Assembly: GCA_021234155.1 (NCBI GenBank)
Contig: JAJEKV010000064.1
Coordinates: 5,886,001 to 5,950,000 of the forward strand
Source of the DNA: Isoetes taiwanensis
Lineage: Eukaryota; Streptophyta; Lycopodiopsida; Isoetales; Isoetaceae
Length of the DNA: 64,000 bases
Reading direction: 5' to 3'
This document shows positions 11,031-22,733 of this stretch, in pieces (the stretch's first letter is position 1; each line of letters starts with the position of its first letter). The notes beneath the pieces were generated by a model that was not told where the DNA came from, did not search any database, and saw nothing but the letters and a program-made list of their open reading frames with translations. The position numbers and the translations under genes are program-made.

Positions 11031-14000
11031 TTATCGAATGTATGGTTCAAATAAGGTGACACATGGTCTTGGATCATACCGCAATATATCAGCAGCACGA
11101 CAAAATTCATCCCGCAAGACTCGGATACTATGCTTATCCACTACCCTTCCCAGGTCATGGGCAACTTCAAAGGGATCTTCAATGCATATTAAATGGCGTT
11201 CATTGCCAATCCTTCTAGTCCAATCTTTTTGATCTTTACTGCAGCCAGGCATTAAAAGTTGTTAACAATCTTAAACAGATACAATTACTTGCAAAGCAGA
11301 CGAGAAATCTTTAACAAAACATGATTTGGAGAAAATATGCATTCCACAATTTTGGACACCTTTGCAATAATCTGCGGAATAACAAATGCCTACCATATAT
11401 AGAAAGTAAACATGCAAGTAACCAGACTCCCAATGTTTTAGCCAATGAACAAAAGTTTGCAGCATGACATAATAAGTCTCTGAATATTTCATGAACGCGA
11501 TGGATGACCATGATACTTTCCATGATAATGAGGTAAATATTAGTTAAACATTTGAACGGAAATGAGAAATAACCTCAGAAAGCCTCCAGTTCGAACTGAA
11601 ATCACTGCTCGGTTATAGTCGTGCCCGTAAGCCCAATACTCAAAAAAAGCTGTGACTAGCTCCCCAAGTGTTTCATTATTTTGTTTGCCATAATCTTTTA
11701 ATGTTTCCACTTGATCATAATATGCACAGGAGATATCGTTCACCTTCACCTGGTAGGTTGCTTCCATTGCCTGAATGATTCTCATCATAAACCTCAAATG
11801 TCAATTTTTGATCAATAAAGCATAATTATTCATGTGACAAAGCTAAGATGCCATCAGAGGATACACATTATGGACAAAGGCATCTGCACGGAAATTGCCA
11901 AATTCGTGGCATTCCAGTATGATCAGATGCAAGTTGAGCTCGTGGCTATCTTCATCTGGCTCATTTTAGGCCTAGTCGTAACTGATGTTATGGTTGGGGA
12001 TATGCCTCGAGTAAGGAGCCATATTGTTAAATGGCATAAATATGCCAAAAAGAACAGGTGCGGGTTGTAACAGTCATGGGAAGGGGGGCATATGGAGGAC
12101 ACAGAAATACAAATTGACCTGCAGCCAAACTGGTCTAATGACCAACATTGGACTCTTTCCCCTGAATTCCAATTTTGCAATTTCCTCACATTTTTTCTTT
12201 AACTGCATAATGCCTTTATATAACCTTAATATTGCTCCAAAAATCCGATGACTAGTAGCTACGTTCCAAAATACTGATTGGACATTATTTGCCCCAATCT
12301 GGCAGCTTATTACTCCTAAGGATTCTATCTGCCACTTCTTTCAATGGCTGACAATGTGAAAACCCTTTTCCAACTTTAAAATGCTGCTAATTTCCAAGTC
12401 ACATGGGAGTTACCTGTAGACAAGGCAGAATTGGGGGCGTACGTTGCTGAAGGAAATGAATGCACATTAGCACATACCTGCGCAATATAAAATGATGTTC
12501 ATAATTGCAAAAACTTCTGATATCAACAACCAAACAAGAATGTAAAAGGACATACGCGTAGCTAGATAAAGTTCCCCGATACGTCTCATTCACTTGGCGA
12601 GATTTTGCCCAGTGCTTAACTATGAAAGCCAGTTGCCTCAACCGGACATCAATTTTTGCATAGTCATGCAACAATTTCGAATTAACTACAGCGAGCATAT
12701 TGTTAACACAAATGTCACATGATATTCCACTTAATGGTTCTGTAAACTTCACAATTGGTACCCGTGCATGAGTCAATGCCTGGAAGAACCCTTTGTCAAG
12801 AGACTATGCATTTCTTATTGATGAAACTAGAGGATCTTGTTTGTTAATAAAAACTGACCTGAACACTTGCCATGTCATTAGCTTCCAAGATATCTGCCAT
12901 CCGAACAACAAGCTCAGCTTTATTTGGATCTTCCTCATCAACAGTCAAGCATACATCAATATCACTATTTCGTACTCCAAATGCATTTGCACATGACCCA
13001 AATAAGAAAAGCTTTGCGCCTGGCCATTCGTGTTCAACCAAGCTATCCAGCCGAGAAAGAAATGCTCTTCGCATCAATTCTTCTTCCTCAGAGGGTATTA
13101 ATTCACTATATAAAGTGAGTAGATAGGGTGTAAACTTCTCCAGATCAGCACGGTAGCGTGTTCTACTTTTTGCATGCAACATAAGTCCCCGTTCACGCCT
13201 ACGAGACTCTCGAAGACGGTCCTGTCTTATATCAGATCCCTAAAATAAGCAAAAGAATCCAAAAATAAGACAAAACAGGCCTTTTTACGTAATTTCAAGG
13301 AAAATATTTTCAATAATGTGAGAATCCTGGCCTGACGAACTTAATCATGCATCTTGTGGCCAATTAATTCTTTACCTTTGTTGATGGTTGAGATTTTAGT
13401 GCATGGCCGTTGTATCCCTCATTGCCAGTTTCATCGAGCTCCAAACACTCAATAACATCGCCTAAAAGCTCTTCCTCCTTTCGTAAGCCCTCTTGATCTA
13501 AGTCCTGCCTTTTGTAATCTCTGGCTCTGCTGCCATTTGCTTCCCTATCATCCTTGAACTTTTGTCTCGACTCCTCTAATGCAGGGCCAATTGTAGAGTC
13601 TCGAGTGCTACCTGGCGGAAGACCAGGGTGATCTACCTGTGCAGCGAGGGAACGGGTATTAGATAATCTATTCCGGTTGTCAGTATAAGATATCTCTGCT
13701 GCCTGTGGCTGTTTCAGCCTCCATTCTTGTTGTTGTCTCCGCCTTCTCCTCAGGTCGTCACGTGCCTTTGAATGTGCAGAATTGCTAACCTTGGAATAAT
13801 TCATGTCATCTTTTTCTTCATAATAATCACCATGAGCAGCTTCTGCATCCAGTCCTCTCTGCCTTTCATGAACAGGCATCCAATGGCCTTGACCTGTTAA
13901 ACTCCTTCCGCTAGCTTTCTTTATCTCATTTCGCAGAAGACCCCTACCTCTTCGTGCCTCTTCTCTACCATTTTCATATGAAAATTGTGAATCTGTCTCT

Positions 14001-15427
14001 TTCCCAAAAATGTCAGAATTTTCAAAATCCTGTAAGGTATCATAATGACTTTGCTCCTGTGCTTTCAGGCGATTCCCATATCGCATTTTCTGGTTATGGT
14101 TGCTTGTATTTTCTTCTCGGGCACCAAGTGGGTGCATGTTTTGTAGCTCGGATCCTCTTTTGAGGATAGAAAAGCCTGGTGGACCATTACGTTCTTGTAT
14201 AATTAAGGAATTGTTGTTTCTGTTCATGAGCCCATCTGGAAAACTGTCAAGCTTCTTTCCCTGCACAACTGTATCCATCTTACATCCAATTTGCCAGAGA
14301 GGATCATTTATAAGCACCTTCAAATTTGATTCCTTTCTGTCATTTCCCTCTGGGATGCACAATCTAGAGATTGAATCTTCCCTAGACTGACCAGAAGAAG
14401 TTGCAGCTGTCCATGAAGGCCCTAACAGATCATTTGGGCTTGGAGGAGGAGATTGATGAGTTTTCTTTGGCGGACCAATAGGCCCATGGGAAGTTGAGGT
14501 GATTATTTTTTGTCCTAGCTTTTGGAATTCTTGTGCCCCTTCCTTAAGTTCTTCAGATAAGGCATGGTGTTCCTCCTTCGGAGGGGATGTGTCATGCACT
14601 CGACCTGCATTTCCTTGAAGGAGAAGCAATAGCTCGGAACCATTTCCATAGAACTGAAGATGAGCAGGTTGTTCTGGCTGTTTCTGGTAACTGCCATCAA
14701 TAGGAGGCCCAGGAGCTCCAGACCAAATCCTTGAGTTCATGCTCTCTGAAAGGCTGATTTTCGTTTGAGGAGCCTGCCAAAGTACCTCAGATTTCTGCTG
14801 ATTTCCAGAAGTATCAACATTAGATGACATGAGTGATTGTGGGGATGTACGTTGCATTGGAGGTCCAAATGCTGAGTCCATGGAAGGAGGGAATGGAGGA
14901 GGTAACCCATCTACTTGTTGAGGAATCGGGAGATCATTGCTTGAATGAAAAGGTGGATTCAACATATGCTGATAGTGATAAGGAACAGGGGGTTGAAAGT
15001 GTCTATCCATGGGGATGGGATAGGACTGGTGGAATGGATTTTCTGCAAGATGAGAATAGGGAAGCTCTCCAGGAGGCATGAATGGGTGATCCTGTCTATA
15101 CTGAGGCGGCGACCACCTCATTTGGGGTGACATGAATGGGGGTCTTGTCTCTCCCACAGGGGGGAAGGGGATCGGAAAAGAATGGCTTGGACCATGTGCA
15201 GCAACAGCAGGGTCGTGAAACTGCCACAACCCCTGCTCTGAATATTGTTGTAATTGTTCATTATTGCTTTTCTGATTGTTGCCCCCTTTCAGTAATTGTA
15301 GTAGAAACTCTCCATTGCCAGGAAGTTTTGCTGAAACTGCTGAAGGGTCTCCTGAATTTGACTGTCCTGACGGAGCAGCATATGAGGGAGTCCCCAGCAT
15401 CTGTCCTTCAAAAGGGTGCTCTGTCAT
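11031..15427 (-). CDS. URT1: UTP:RNA uridylyltransferase 1 (URT1), six coding exons
   Basis: Exons are 15427-13376, 13239-12859, 12779-12556, 12477-12414, 11770-11574 and 11238-11031. All introns are GT-AG, phases close, and the product is 1041 aa. The first 684 residues are disordered, with [11 protein letters not shown] at 38-48 and [11 protein letters not shown] near 597. These correspond to the conserved N-terminal motifs of plant URT1; in Arabidopsis the first binds the decapping activator DCP5. The nucleotidyltransferase core has FGS at 764-766, DID at 777-779 and the third aspartate in GISCDIC (Asp833). The PAP-associated domain follows, with the DLGRVVDK motif near the C-terminus. Family knowledge: URT1 uridylates oligoadenylated mRNAs in the cytoplasm and so protects deadenylated ends and steers decay. 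The Arabidopsis enzyme is about 760 aa, so this N-terminal region is unusually long. The catalytic region is complete and looks functional. Confidence 0.95.
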
Positions 15428-17340
15428 ATGTTTCTAAAAGTGTATCTACGATAAGCATAAAGGGCCAGAATTATGTGCAGGCATCAGGCTGTGTATATCA
15501 AGTATTTCACACAATATCATCAATCCACCTGAATACCTATAAAGAAGGATCTGCCCAACAGGGTGAGGCCTTGAATCTGTTGCAAAAAATGTTTTGCTAG
15601 ACCTTGAAATCATTTTAACTCAGTATGTCCATTGGAATTCAGTAATCTGAAGTAATAGGATAACAGCTTCAAGTTACCGGATAGAAGTGCTACCAAGATC
15701 AAAATCAGAAGCTTGTAAAGCTCCAAACATCACAAAACCAAAAACAACCCAATTTACCCTCATCTGGCGCATACTCATGGACGCAGTTGCTGATCTACAT
15801 CTCTTGCGCGATTCGGTCAAAACTCGCAAAGCCAAGTTACCCTAGACCTCTATTTAGGTCATGAAACAGAAAAAGACAAAGGCCTTCTCTGCCCTGGTTG
15901 GCTATGGTGCCGAAGGCTGAAGGCGGGCCTTATTTGCGTCATGTTCTCGACTGCGCTTCTTCAAATTCGTCGCCCGTCCAAGGTATCTGTCTACCTAATC
16001 AGATTAGAGTGTAATAATAGTATCCATTGACGGTACATACCTTAACCTTCGTATATTCCTCATGGTTGGAATAACATGGCGATTTTTCTGGTCATACATA
16101 ACATAACAATTTCCTAGCTTGGACTCGGTAATTTTTCCCGTCATTTTATAACCTTTTTGCCTTGCCCTGCACACCACCAGACCTTGAACAGGTCCCTTCC
16201 CCATTGGCCGCGTCTAGGACAGTTCAGAGCATAGATGCCCCTTCCCCAACCCTGCCATATACATCCTCGGTTTTGGATACACAGACACACTCATCCCCAC
16301 TTCAATCCACGCCATGTTTCAGGTGATCCGTTTCGCAATCACTATTACAGAGACATTTGAGCATCTGCCCTTGGAACGCTGGGTACAGGTAAAGAGATGT
16401 GGGAACTTTTGATGGTATCAGTACGAGATACTAATGCCCCACAGCCACCAGTTATATCTGCAGACACACTTTGTGTAGATGCTATGGTACAAACTGGGGC
16501 AGAAGTTGAGATACAGCTATATGTAGATTTGGATGTTCACATGCAGGAGAGGGCTCATGACCATACACCAAGGCTAGAAACGAGAGCTATAGATGATGCA
16601 TACAGAGCACAGGTCTGGACCAGCCTAAGCAAGACCAGCAATTGAACTTATGTCTTGTTAGGGTTCAGGAAACAGGCTCTTGTTTAGATACGGCGATAGC
16701 TGCAATTTTTTCACAGATACAAGCGGCCAGATCGACCACGCCATCCTTTGGTGCATTTTTTCGGTGACGCGCGATAGACTACATGTGCTGCAGCATGCGA
16801 GTCACCTCAAAGGTACTCACTTTTCTGTGCAAGAGGACCTCTCTGCAGTTCAGTTAACCCAGTGATGTGAGGAGCTATGCAAGGTTCGAGAGGTCAAACT
16901 TCAAAAAAATGAGCAGTGTATCGAGGAGGCACATCACTCATTTTTTACCAGTAGCCTCAAAACCTCTGGTCTGGTTATGTTCAGTTGCTTTCCCCTTTTG
17001 GTTTTGATCTTAAATCTATTTTTGTATTCTTTATCATGTTTTGTGATGGGGCTTAGTCCCTAGGTTTCATTCGGGCTTAGGCCCCTTGCTTTGTACCCGT
17101 CCCATGGCCCGTAGGATCCCCATGGACGTAAAACATTTATCTATCTATATTATATTCATTGGGTTTCATTTAGGGTTCATTCCCATTGAGGCTGACTGGA
17201 CTTGTAAATTTGAAGCTCAAGTTGAAGCCAAATTGTTCCCATGCAAACAACTTTAGGACCACCTTCAAAGGCAACCTCAAGAGTTTCAAAAATCAGATAG
17301 TATTTCTAAGAGCTCCAGTCTGCTATGCATATCGAAGTCA
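15428..17340. other. URT1 5' flank and intergenic DNA
   Basis: This contains the 5' UTR and promoter of URT1 on the minus strand; no TSS or TATA box can be assigned with confidence. A 66-codon minus ORF at 16004-16204 (ending NIRRLRYVPSMDTIITL) and an 82-codon plus ORF at 16397 are unrecognised. About 17040-17160 (the GGGCTTAG and GGGTTTCATT blocks) resembles decayed transposon 3'-UTR sequence. Confidence 0.35.
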
Positions 17341-17359
17341 GTCCTTATTAAAATATGTC

Positions 17360-18866
17360 GGACCTTACCTCAACCATTTGAAGTGGGACCTTGGGAAAAG
17401 TGCATATTGCTAAAGCATTTTGGCGGCCTTGGGATGATCAATTTTTTTTTGCAGAGCAAGGTGATGATTACTAAGTTTATTTGGAGAATTTTGAATAATG
17501 TGGATGAGTCCCCGAGTTCCCATCTTGTTTATCAGTATTTGCAAATGTGCATTTCTTTTGGGTCTCCATCTGTTAGACCACTTTTCCCCTGGGCTCTGTT
17601 TTACTGACCGCAATTTTTACCATCTTGCGCATACTAGCGCTACTATAAGTTGTTGGTGGATTCCATTGGACAGTGGTCCTCTAGTATCTTCAGTCCGCCC
17701 ATTGACACGGCGTCGATGGAGATCAGCAGGTGTGTATATGATATATCTGATTAGTATAATAATCAAAGGCAGTTGCTGACATGGGAAGAGTTTAGAGTTA
17801 AGTTCCTCCTTTTAAGGTGGGATCGGGCTATTTGGCAGAAGGTATCTTCAATTCTTCCTCCAATAGCACAAGTGGATGACCCCCAGCCTTGGGTAGTTCA
17901 TGAGCGTGTCCAAACAGATAAGTTGGTGAATTCCATATACAAGGTCTTGCTTGTTGCGGATGTCTTGCCTCCTTCATCCAAGTGGCCTTTGGTCATTCCT
18001 AGGGATCGGCAGAAAGTAGTATTGAAAATGGGTATGGGATAAACTACTCCATCCCAAAGTATCTGTTTTATGGTGGCAAGTCATTCATTGTTGTCTGTGC
18101 GTTAATATTCTGGTGCACAGATTTTGTCCAGAGGTATCTGCACTTTGTCCCTTGTGTGCACAGAGGAACGAGACAATTGAGTATTGCTTCTTCCTGTGTA
18201 GACATGTCAGACATGCTTGGTTGTGGCTTCAAGGCCTCTTTCGTTGCAATTTGAATAGTCAGCGGGTGTTATTAGCAGTCTATCCAAGTGGTTGGGAAAT
18301 TTTGGCAAAAATGGTGTTTCATTTGGCTTCTGCATGGATCATCTGGTCCATTTGGACTATTAGATCGACTATTACTAGTTCTAGATCATAAATAAAATAT
18401 ATGTTGACAATTAAATTAGACCGAAATATGGAACGTCACGTTCTGATTCTCGGCTTGAACCTTGTTACCTCTGTGAGTGGGATCATTACCTCTGTCTTGT
18501 AAGGCTAGCTCTGTCCTTGTCTAACTCTCTTAGGTTTCAATCCAAGCCAATGATATGTTGCCATCTCTTCCATAAATCCATACTTCTTATATTCAAAGGT
18601 CTTGCTTGTTCAGATGCGTAGGTCCTTCTTGATGATTCAGGTGCTCATCAATTGCTAATGAGGTGAAGAGCCATATTTGGGAGCACTATCTTCAGATTCA
18701 CACTTACTCATGAGATTTTGCTTGCTCCTCATACTGTTTAGATGTTGTATTTGAGTGGGGTGGTTTTGCTCTGGTGGACATTTTCTCGACTGACATTTTA
18801 GTCCCCGTTGTACTTTGTAACTTTTTTTGGATAATAAAGGCTCGAGTCCTTCCAAAAAAAAAAAAA
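17360..18866 (+). mobile_element. 5'-truncated LINE (L1-type), zf-RVT region
   Basis: The decayed C-terminal part of a non-LTR reverse transcriptase spans several frames. FGGLGMINFFLQSKVMITKF (near 17410) matches the conserved GGLG region after the RT domain, and WWIPLDSGPL and RRWRSAG follow near 17650-17730. The zinc-binding region CPLCAQRNETIEYCFFLC lies near 18140-18200. The element ends in AATAAAGGCTCGAGTCCTTCC plus a 13-A tail at 18854-18866. Three frames and stops show it is inactive. The same family occurs at 19058-20267 and 50355-51335. Confidence 0.85.
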
Positions 18867-19057
18867 AGGGGACGACAAACTGTTATTCAATATTCCATAA
18901 GAAATACACATAGATGCAAAGACAGGAATAAACTCTCAACAGACAAAGATAATCCACTGAGTGCAGCCACCTGTTTAAGCATAAGATAAGATACTTAAAT
19001 ATTCCACAAAAATCAAACGTTTTTTCTCAGGAGCAAGCTGAGAACATAGGTATGCCT
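18867..19057. other. Short spacer between convergent LINEs
   Basis: This short stretch separates the poly(A) tail of the plus-strand LINE from the ORF end of the minus-strand LINE. It probably includes the 3' UTR of the latter, but no poly(T) run marks its end. Confidence 0.4.
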
Positions 19058-20267
19058 TCACCAATCTGTCTTGCGCCTCGTGAAGAAGTTGGTCGACACT
19101 AATTGATAAGCCTTTGAAGATACACATTTACCTTCTTTTCCAAATAGACCACACAACCAGCCTGAAGCTAAGTGGAAAGCATATTGCTTCAAGCTGTTCC
19201 AAGTGGAAGGATAAATGGCGAGAAGCACCTGCTGGCTGATCAAGACCACATGGAAGAGAGAGAGTAACCATGACCAAACTGGATGAACTTGGTCACATAG
19301 AAAAAAGCAGTGCTCGGTACTCTCAACTTGCCGCTTACACAGTGGACAGAGTTCTGAAATGCGGGGATAAAACTTATGAACCAGCACATTAACCCGCAAA
19401 CATCTGTGAAGGAGTTGCCACCATAAGGTAGAAACTTTGGGATGCAGCAATTTATTCCAGACCCAGGACCACATACGCTTCCACTGAGGAGGGGGAATGC
19501 GGAGCTGCCAACCAATCCGAAGGGGGACAATATCAACATCAACCAATTTGGGGACCAGTCCAAATAGGCACATCAACTGATTGTGAAGGAGCGTCTGGCT
19601 GAATGCCAGCCAGCTTTTGCCACAGAGCTCTGTCCCATCGAGATAGCATAAACTTAGTCTAAAAAGCATCCCAAGTCAACAAGTGTCCTGCCTCGTACCA
19701 AGCACCAACTGTGAAAATACCAGCACGCCTCCAACGCCGCTGAGTCAATGGATATACAGTAGCACACAGAGGCATGTGGTTATCTAGAGGAATGATTCCT
19801 CTGGATAACCACATGCCTCTGTGTTGGTGGATTATCCACCAACACAGGGAACCTGCCTGTGGACATACACCTGGATTAATCTTAAATAGCACACGAACTA
19901 TCTCCCAAGAATCAAGCAGTCCCTTCAAGAAGGGGGAAGCATTCGGATATGGACGAAGCTGATAAAAGAGACACCAATGAAGAACTGCCCTGAGTGTCGG
20001 TTTCCCAAAAGGAATACACTGCCTAAGTGCTTGCGCAACCAATCTCATTATAGGCGAATGTATCATACCCACCAAGTAGCGACAAATGAACTTAGATATC
20101 ATAATTTTACTCTGTAAATGAAAGTCAATCATACCTAGACCTCCAGCAAATTTTGGTTTGATACATGTGGACCAAGCGACCTTCACAACTACACCTGTCT
20201 CAGTACCTGCCCAAATGAAGTTACGGACAATTGCGACAACCTCTTGAAACTTTGTTTGTGACTTCAT
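19058..20267 (-). mobile_element. LINE (L1-type) fragment with zf-RVT domain
   Basis: Two long frames (202 and 203 aa), joined by a frameshift near 19660, encode the tail of an L1-like pol. FAGGLGMIDFHLQSKIMISK is followed by QRRWRRAGIF. In the second frame come MWSWVWNKLLHPKVSTLWW and the zinc-binding motif CPLCKRQVESTEHCFFLC. It aligns residue for residue with the LINEs at 17.4 and 50.4 kb. Relative to them, a 13-residue in-frame insertion (IHQHRGMWLSRGI) lies exactly where the DNA forms a palindrome. It is a 5'-truncated, inactive copy. Confidence 0.88.
19765..19845. repeat. Two adjoining palindromes inside the LINE
   Basis: Arms of 29 nt at 19765-19793 and 19795-19823 are reverse complements with one mismatch and a 1-nt spacer. 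The second arm overlaps another palindrome, GTGTTGGTGGAT (19821-19832) against 19834-19845, with perfect 12-nt arms. Together they account for the in-frame insertion in the LINE protein, as expected for a template-switch mutation. Confidence 0.85.
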
Positions 20268-20313
20268 GAGAACGTATCCTTAGAATCCAGCACTCTAAGG
20301 ATACGTTCTCATG
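20265..20313. repeat. Perfect 20-bp inverted repeat at LINE edge
   Basis: CATGAGAACGTATCCTTAGA (20265-20284) and its exact reverse complement (20294-20313) flank a 9-nt loop. One arm lies at the 5' boundary of the recognisable LINE sequence, so it may mark a 5' inversion or fold-back during insertion. Confidence 0.85.
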
Positions 20314-20379
20314 GAGCAGGTCCAAGAAAAATTATGTGGTATCATCCTTTAAACTCGATGATGGTACACAATGGCCATG

Positions 20380-22733
20380 TTCCACTTGTCTCATTCACGT
20401 CTCCATCCACACCTGAGTTGTCCAAGTACAAATTGTGTCCCTCTTGAACCCTCATATACATCTTTGATTGACCAATGACATGAATGTCTTAAATTTAACA
20501 TTGCTCTTGTGCAGGATATATCCAGGAAATGGCATCACATGATCGACGCTCAATGATTTGTGTCTCTCAGTGGCATGTCCCTTGTGTCATCTTAAGGAGG
20601 CAGTCCATCAGACAATGCTTCAGCAAAAATAGTATCACATATTTTCATATTTTGTATTCACCCATAGATTATTGAACCATATGGAGTATAGTTGTTTTGT
20701 TGTTGCAGTTTAGGATTTAGGGTGGTTTGTGTAACAAGTACACATATAAAGTAAAGGGGTAGAGGATCTTACCTTGATTAGAGAGTGTAGCAAATGAGAA
20801 TGCTCTTCTTGTATGTATACTCCACAAGTGTACATACATGTTAGCATGATTGTAGCCTTTCGGAGATGTAATCTCATGGAGTCATCCTATGAGACTACTC
20901 CATGTTGCATCTCCCAGGTCGGATGAGGTAGGAATGGGACAAGTCCATGGGTGGCTAGATGATCGTGACGACACACATCTGTACCTGACTTAACCCGCCA
21001 AAATCTATAGGTCGAGATCACCCACACCTATCGAGTCTCTAGGACGTCCTTTTAGGACGACACCTGCGACCCCAATGGGGTGTCAGGCCCATACTTGGCC
21101 CACGCAGAGTGACCGATATAAGCCTAGCACACTACAGGGCCCCAATAGCCACACTTAGCAAGGCCCCACCTCCAGTTCACCATCGTGTTCATTGTTTGGT
21201 GCTCAATCACATCATAGCATCCATAGCCGGGTGGGCTCTTGTGCACAAGCCATAATTATTGGGATTTATGGGATTCTGGCTAGAAACATCTCTATCTACT
21301 AGCCTTTAGGTCTCTATTTCCCTTATCTCACAAGCACAGGAGTTGCAGCAAAAGAACTACCACAATTCATAAATACATCCATAACTTCAAACTACACAAC
21401 AGTATAAGATTAACTATTAATCTAATCATACAAGGGTTAATCCTAGCTAGAAACTCAAGATATCTATTCATACTAACTGGCTCTTGGCTGGATCCCTTGT
21501 CTCTCAATTCTCCATCTCTCTGGTTTGAACAAGCTACTCTTCCTCTCCAAAATTCCCCCAAATGGATTTGGAGCAAATTGGGTTTGATGCCCCGATTTTG
21601 ATTAGCCTCTGATTAATAAGTTCATTAGGATCAATCGATTTAATTAGCATATTAAATTAACGTCAATTTAACAGCTAAACTTACCCTCTTAGTTTATTGC
21701 ATAAAGTATATTCTCTTGGTGTTCTCCATAAATGGCCCTTGTAGGCATCTCTATAAATGGAACATGTTGAATGGCCTTTGTGGGTGTCTGCATAAACAGA
21801 ACATGCTACAGAACATGCAATCTTTAAGATGGAAGCTTATCCCCGGGATGAAAACCTCGCCCTTTCAGATTTTTGAGGAAACCCTGAAGATAAACAACCA
21901 TCTAAGAGATGTTATTCACAACCGGAAAAGGAAGGAACCCTCATGCTTACAGGCCTTTTTGGGTTTATATATACGGTTTACAGGAAAGCCACATGCTGGT
22001 GTGCACTGCCAGCCATTCAGGAACATGATTGTCAGCCATTCAGGAACTCGATCAAAAGCAGCAGCTTTACTAGCCAAATCGCAAACATGTCGCATCATCC
22101 TGCAAAAGAATAACTCTAGTAAGACAAGAACCAACGGATACTAACATAAGTCACCAAGGCTCTAAACCATAAAATAGCCACCAAGGTTTTTAAACCATAA
22201 ACCAGCCACCAAGGCTCTAAAACCAATAAAAAATAGTCCCATATCAGTATCAAACCACCTCCATAACCATCATCAACCCATACTGGCAAAGTCAAACAGG
22301 AAAGCTAGAGGCGGAGGCCTATATATCAGCAAAAAGGGGGAAAAAAAAGGGAGGGTGGGGGGAGAGAGAGCTCAAAAGAATTTTCAGTGTGGAGATGCTC
22401 TCAATAACATTGATGCAAGAAATTTATAAGCCAACATACAAATAGGGCAAGAGCTTGCAGTTGCTAACTGCTCGAGACACGTCCCTTAGCTCTAGAAGTC
22501 CGTTTACCATCTACTTGTTAAAAATGAAGGTAAATGTGACTTCTAGAGATATAGAGACAAGGTGGATAAAATGGCCCTTGTGGGCATCTACATAACAGAA
22601 CATGCTAATAAAGAGAATGAGAATGATTTTTTATCGTCCACTGAGGCAACTAGCAAGAGACCACCACTACATATTCATGGTGACATGTCATATATTTTGT
22701 ACGTATAGCATATAAAATACTTGGAACGTCACA
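20380..22733 (-). mobile_element. Diverged Ty3-like LTR, copy 1
   Basis: The right edge ends ...GTCACA, followed immediately by TTCTCCCCCCC. On the minus strand this reads as a polypurine tract (AAGGGGGGGAGAA) next to an LTR beginning TGTGACGTTCC. The block 20890-21310 is similar to 25630-26035 of copy 2, sharing gcatctcccagg, gatgaggtagga and the gggctcttgtgcacaagcc type blocks. The left edge is uncertain. Copies at 25121-26541 and 23930-24905 belong to the same family. Confidence 0.55.
22058..22255. repeat. Direct repeat of 24908-25120
   Basis: About 200 bp, from GCAGCAGCTTTACTAGCC to AGTCCCATATCAGTATCAAA, recurs at 24908-25120 with small indels. In the second copy it ends exactly at the start of the LTR (TGTGACG). 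Its last bases (read on minus, TTTGATACTGATATG) resemble a decayed tRNA-Met primer-binding site, so it is probably leader sequence of the LTR element. Confidence 0.7.

Noticed and set aside
11834-12251. Plus-strand ORFs of 75-78 codons
   Set aside because: They lie within intron 4 of URT1 and show no family motif.
15136-15600. 154-codon plus-strand ORF
   Set aside because: It is antisense to the first coding exon of URT1 and has no motif; its openness follows from the codon use of the opposite strand.
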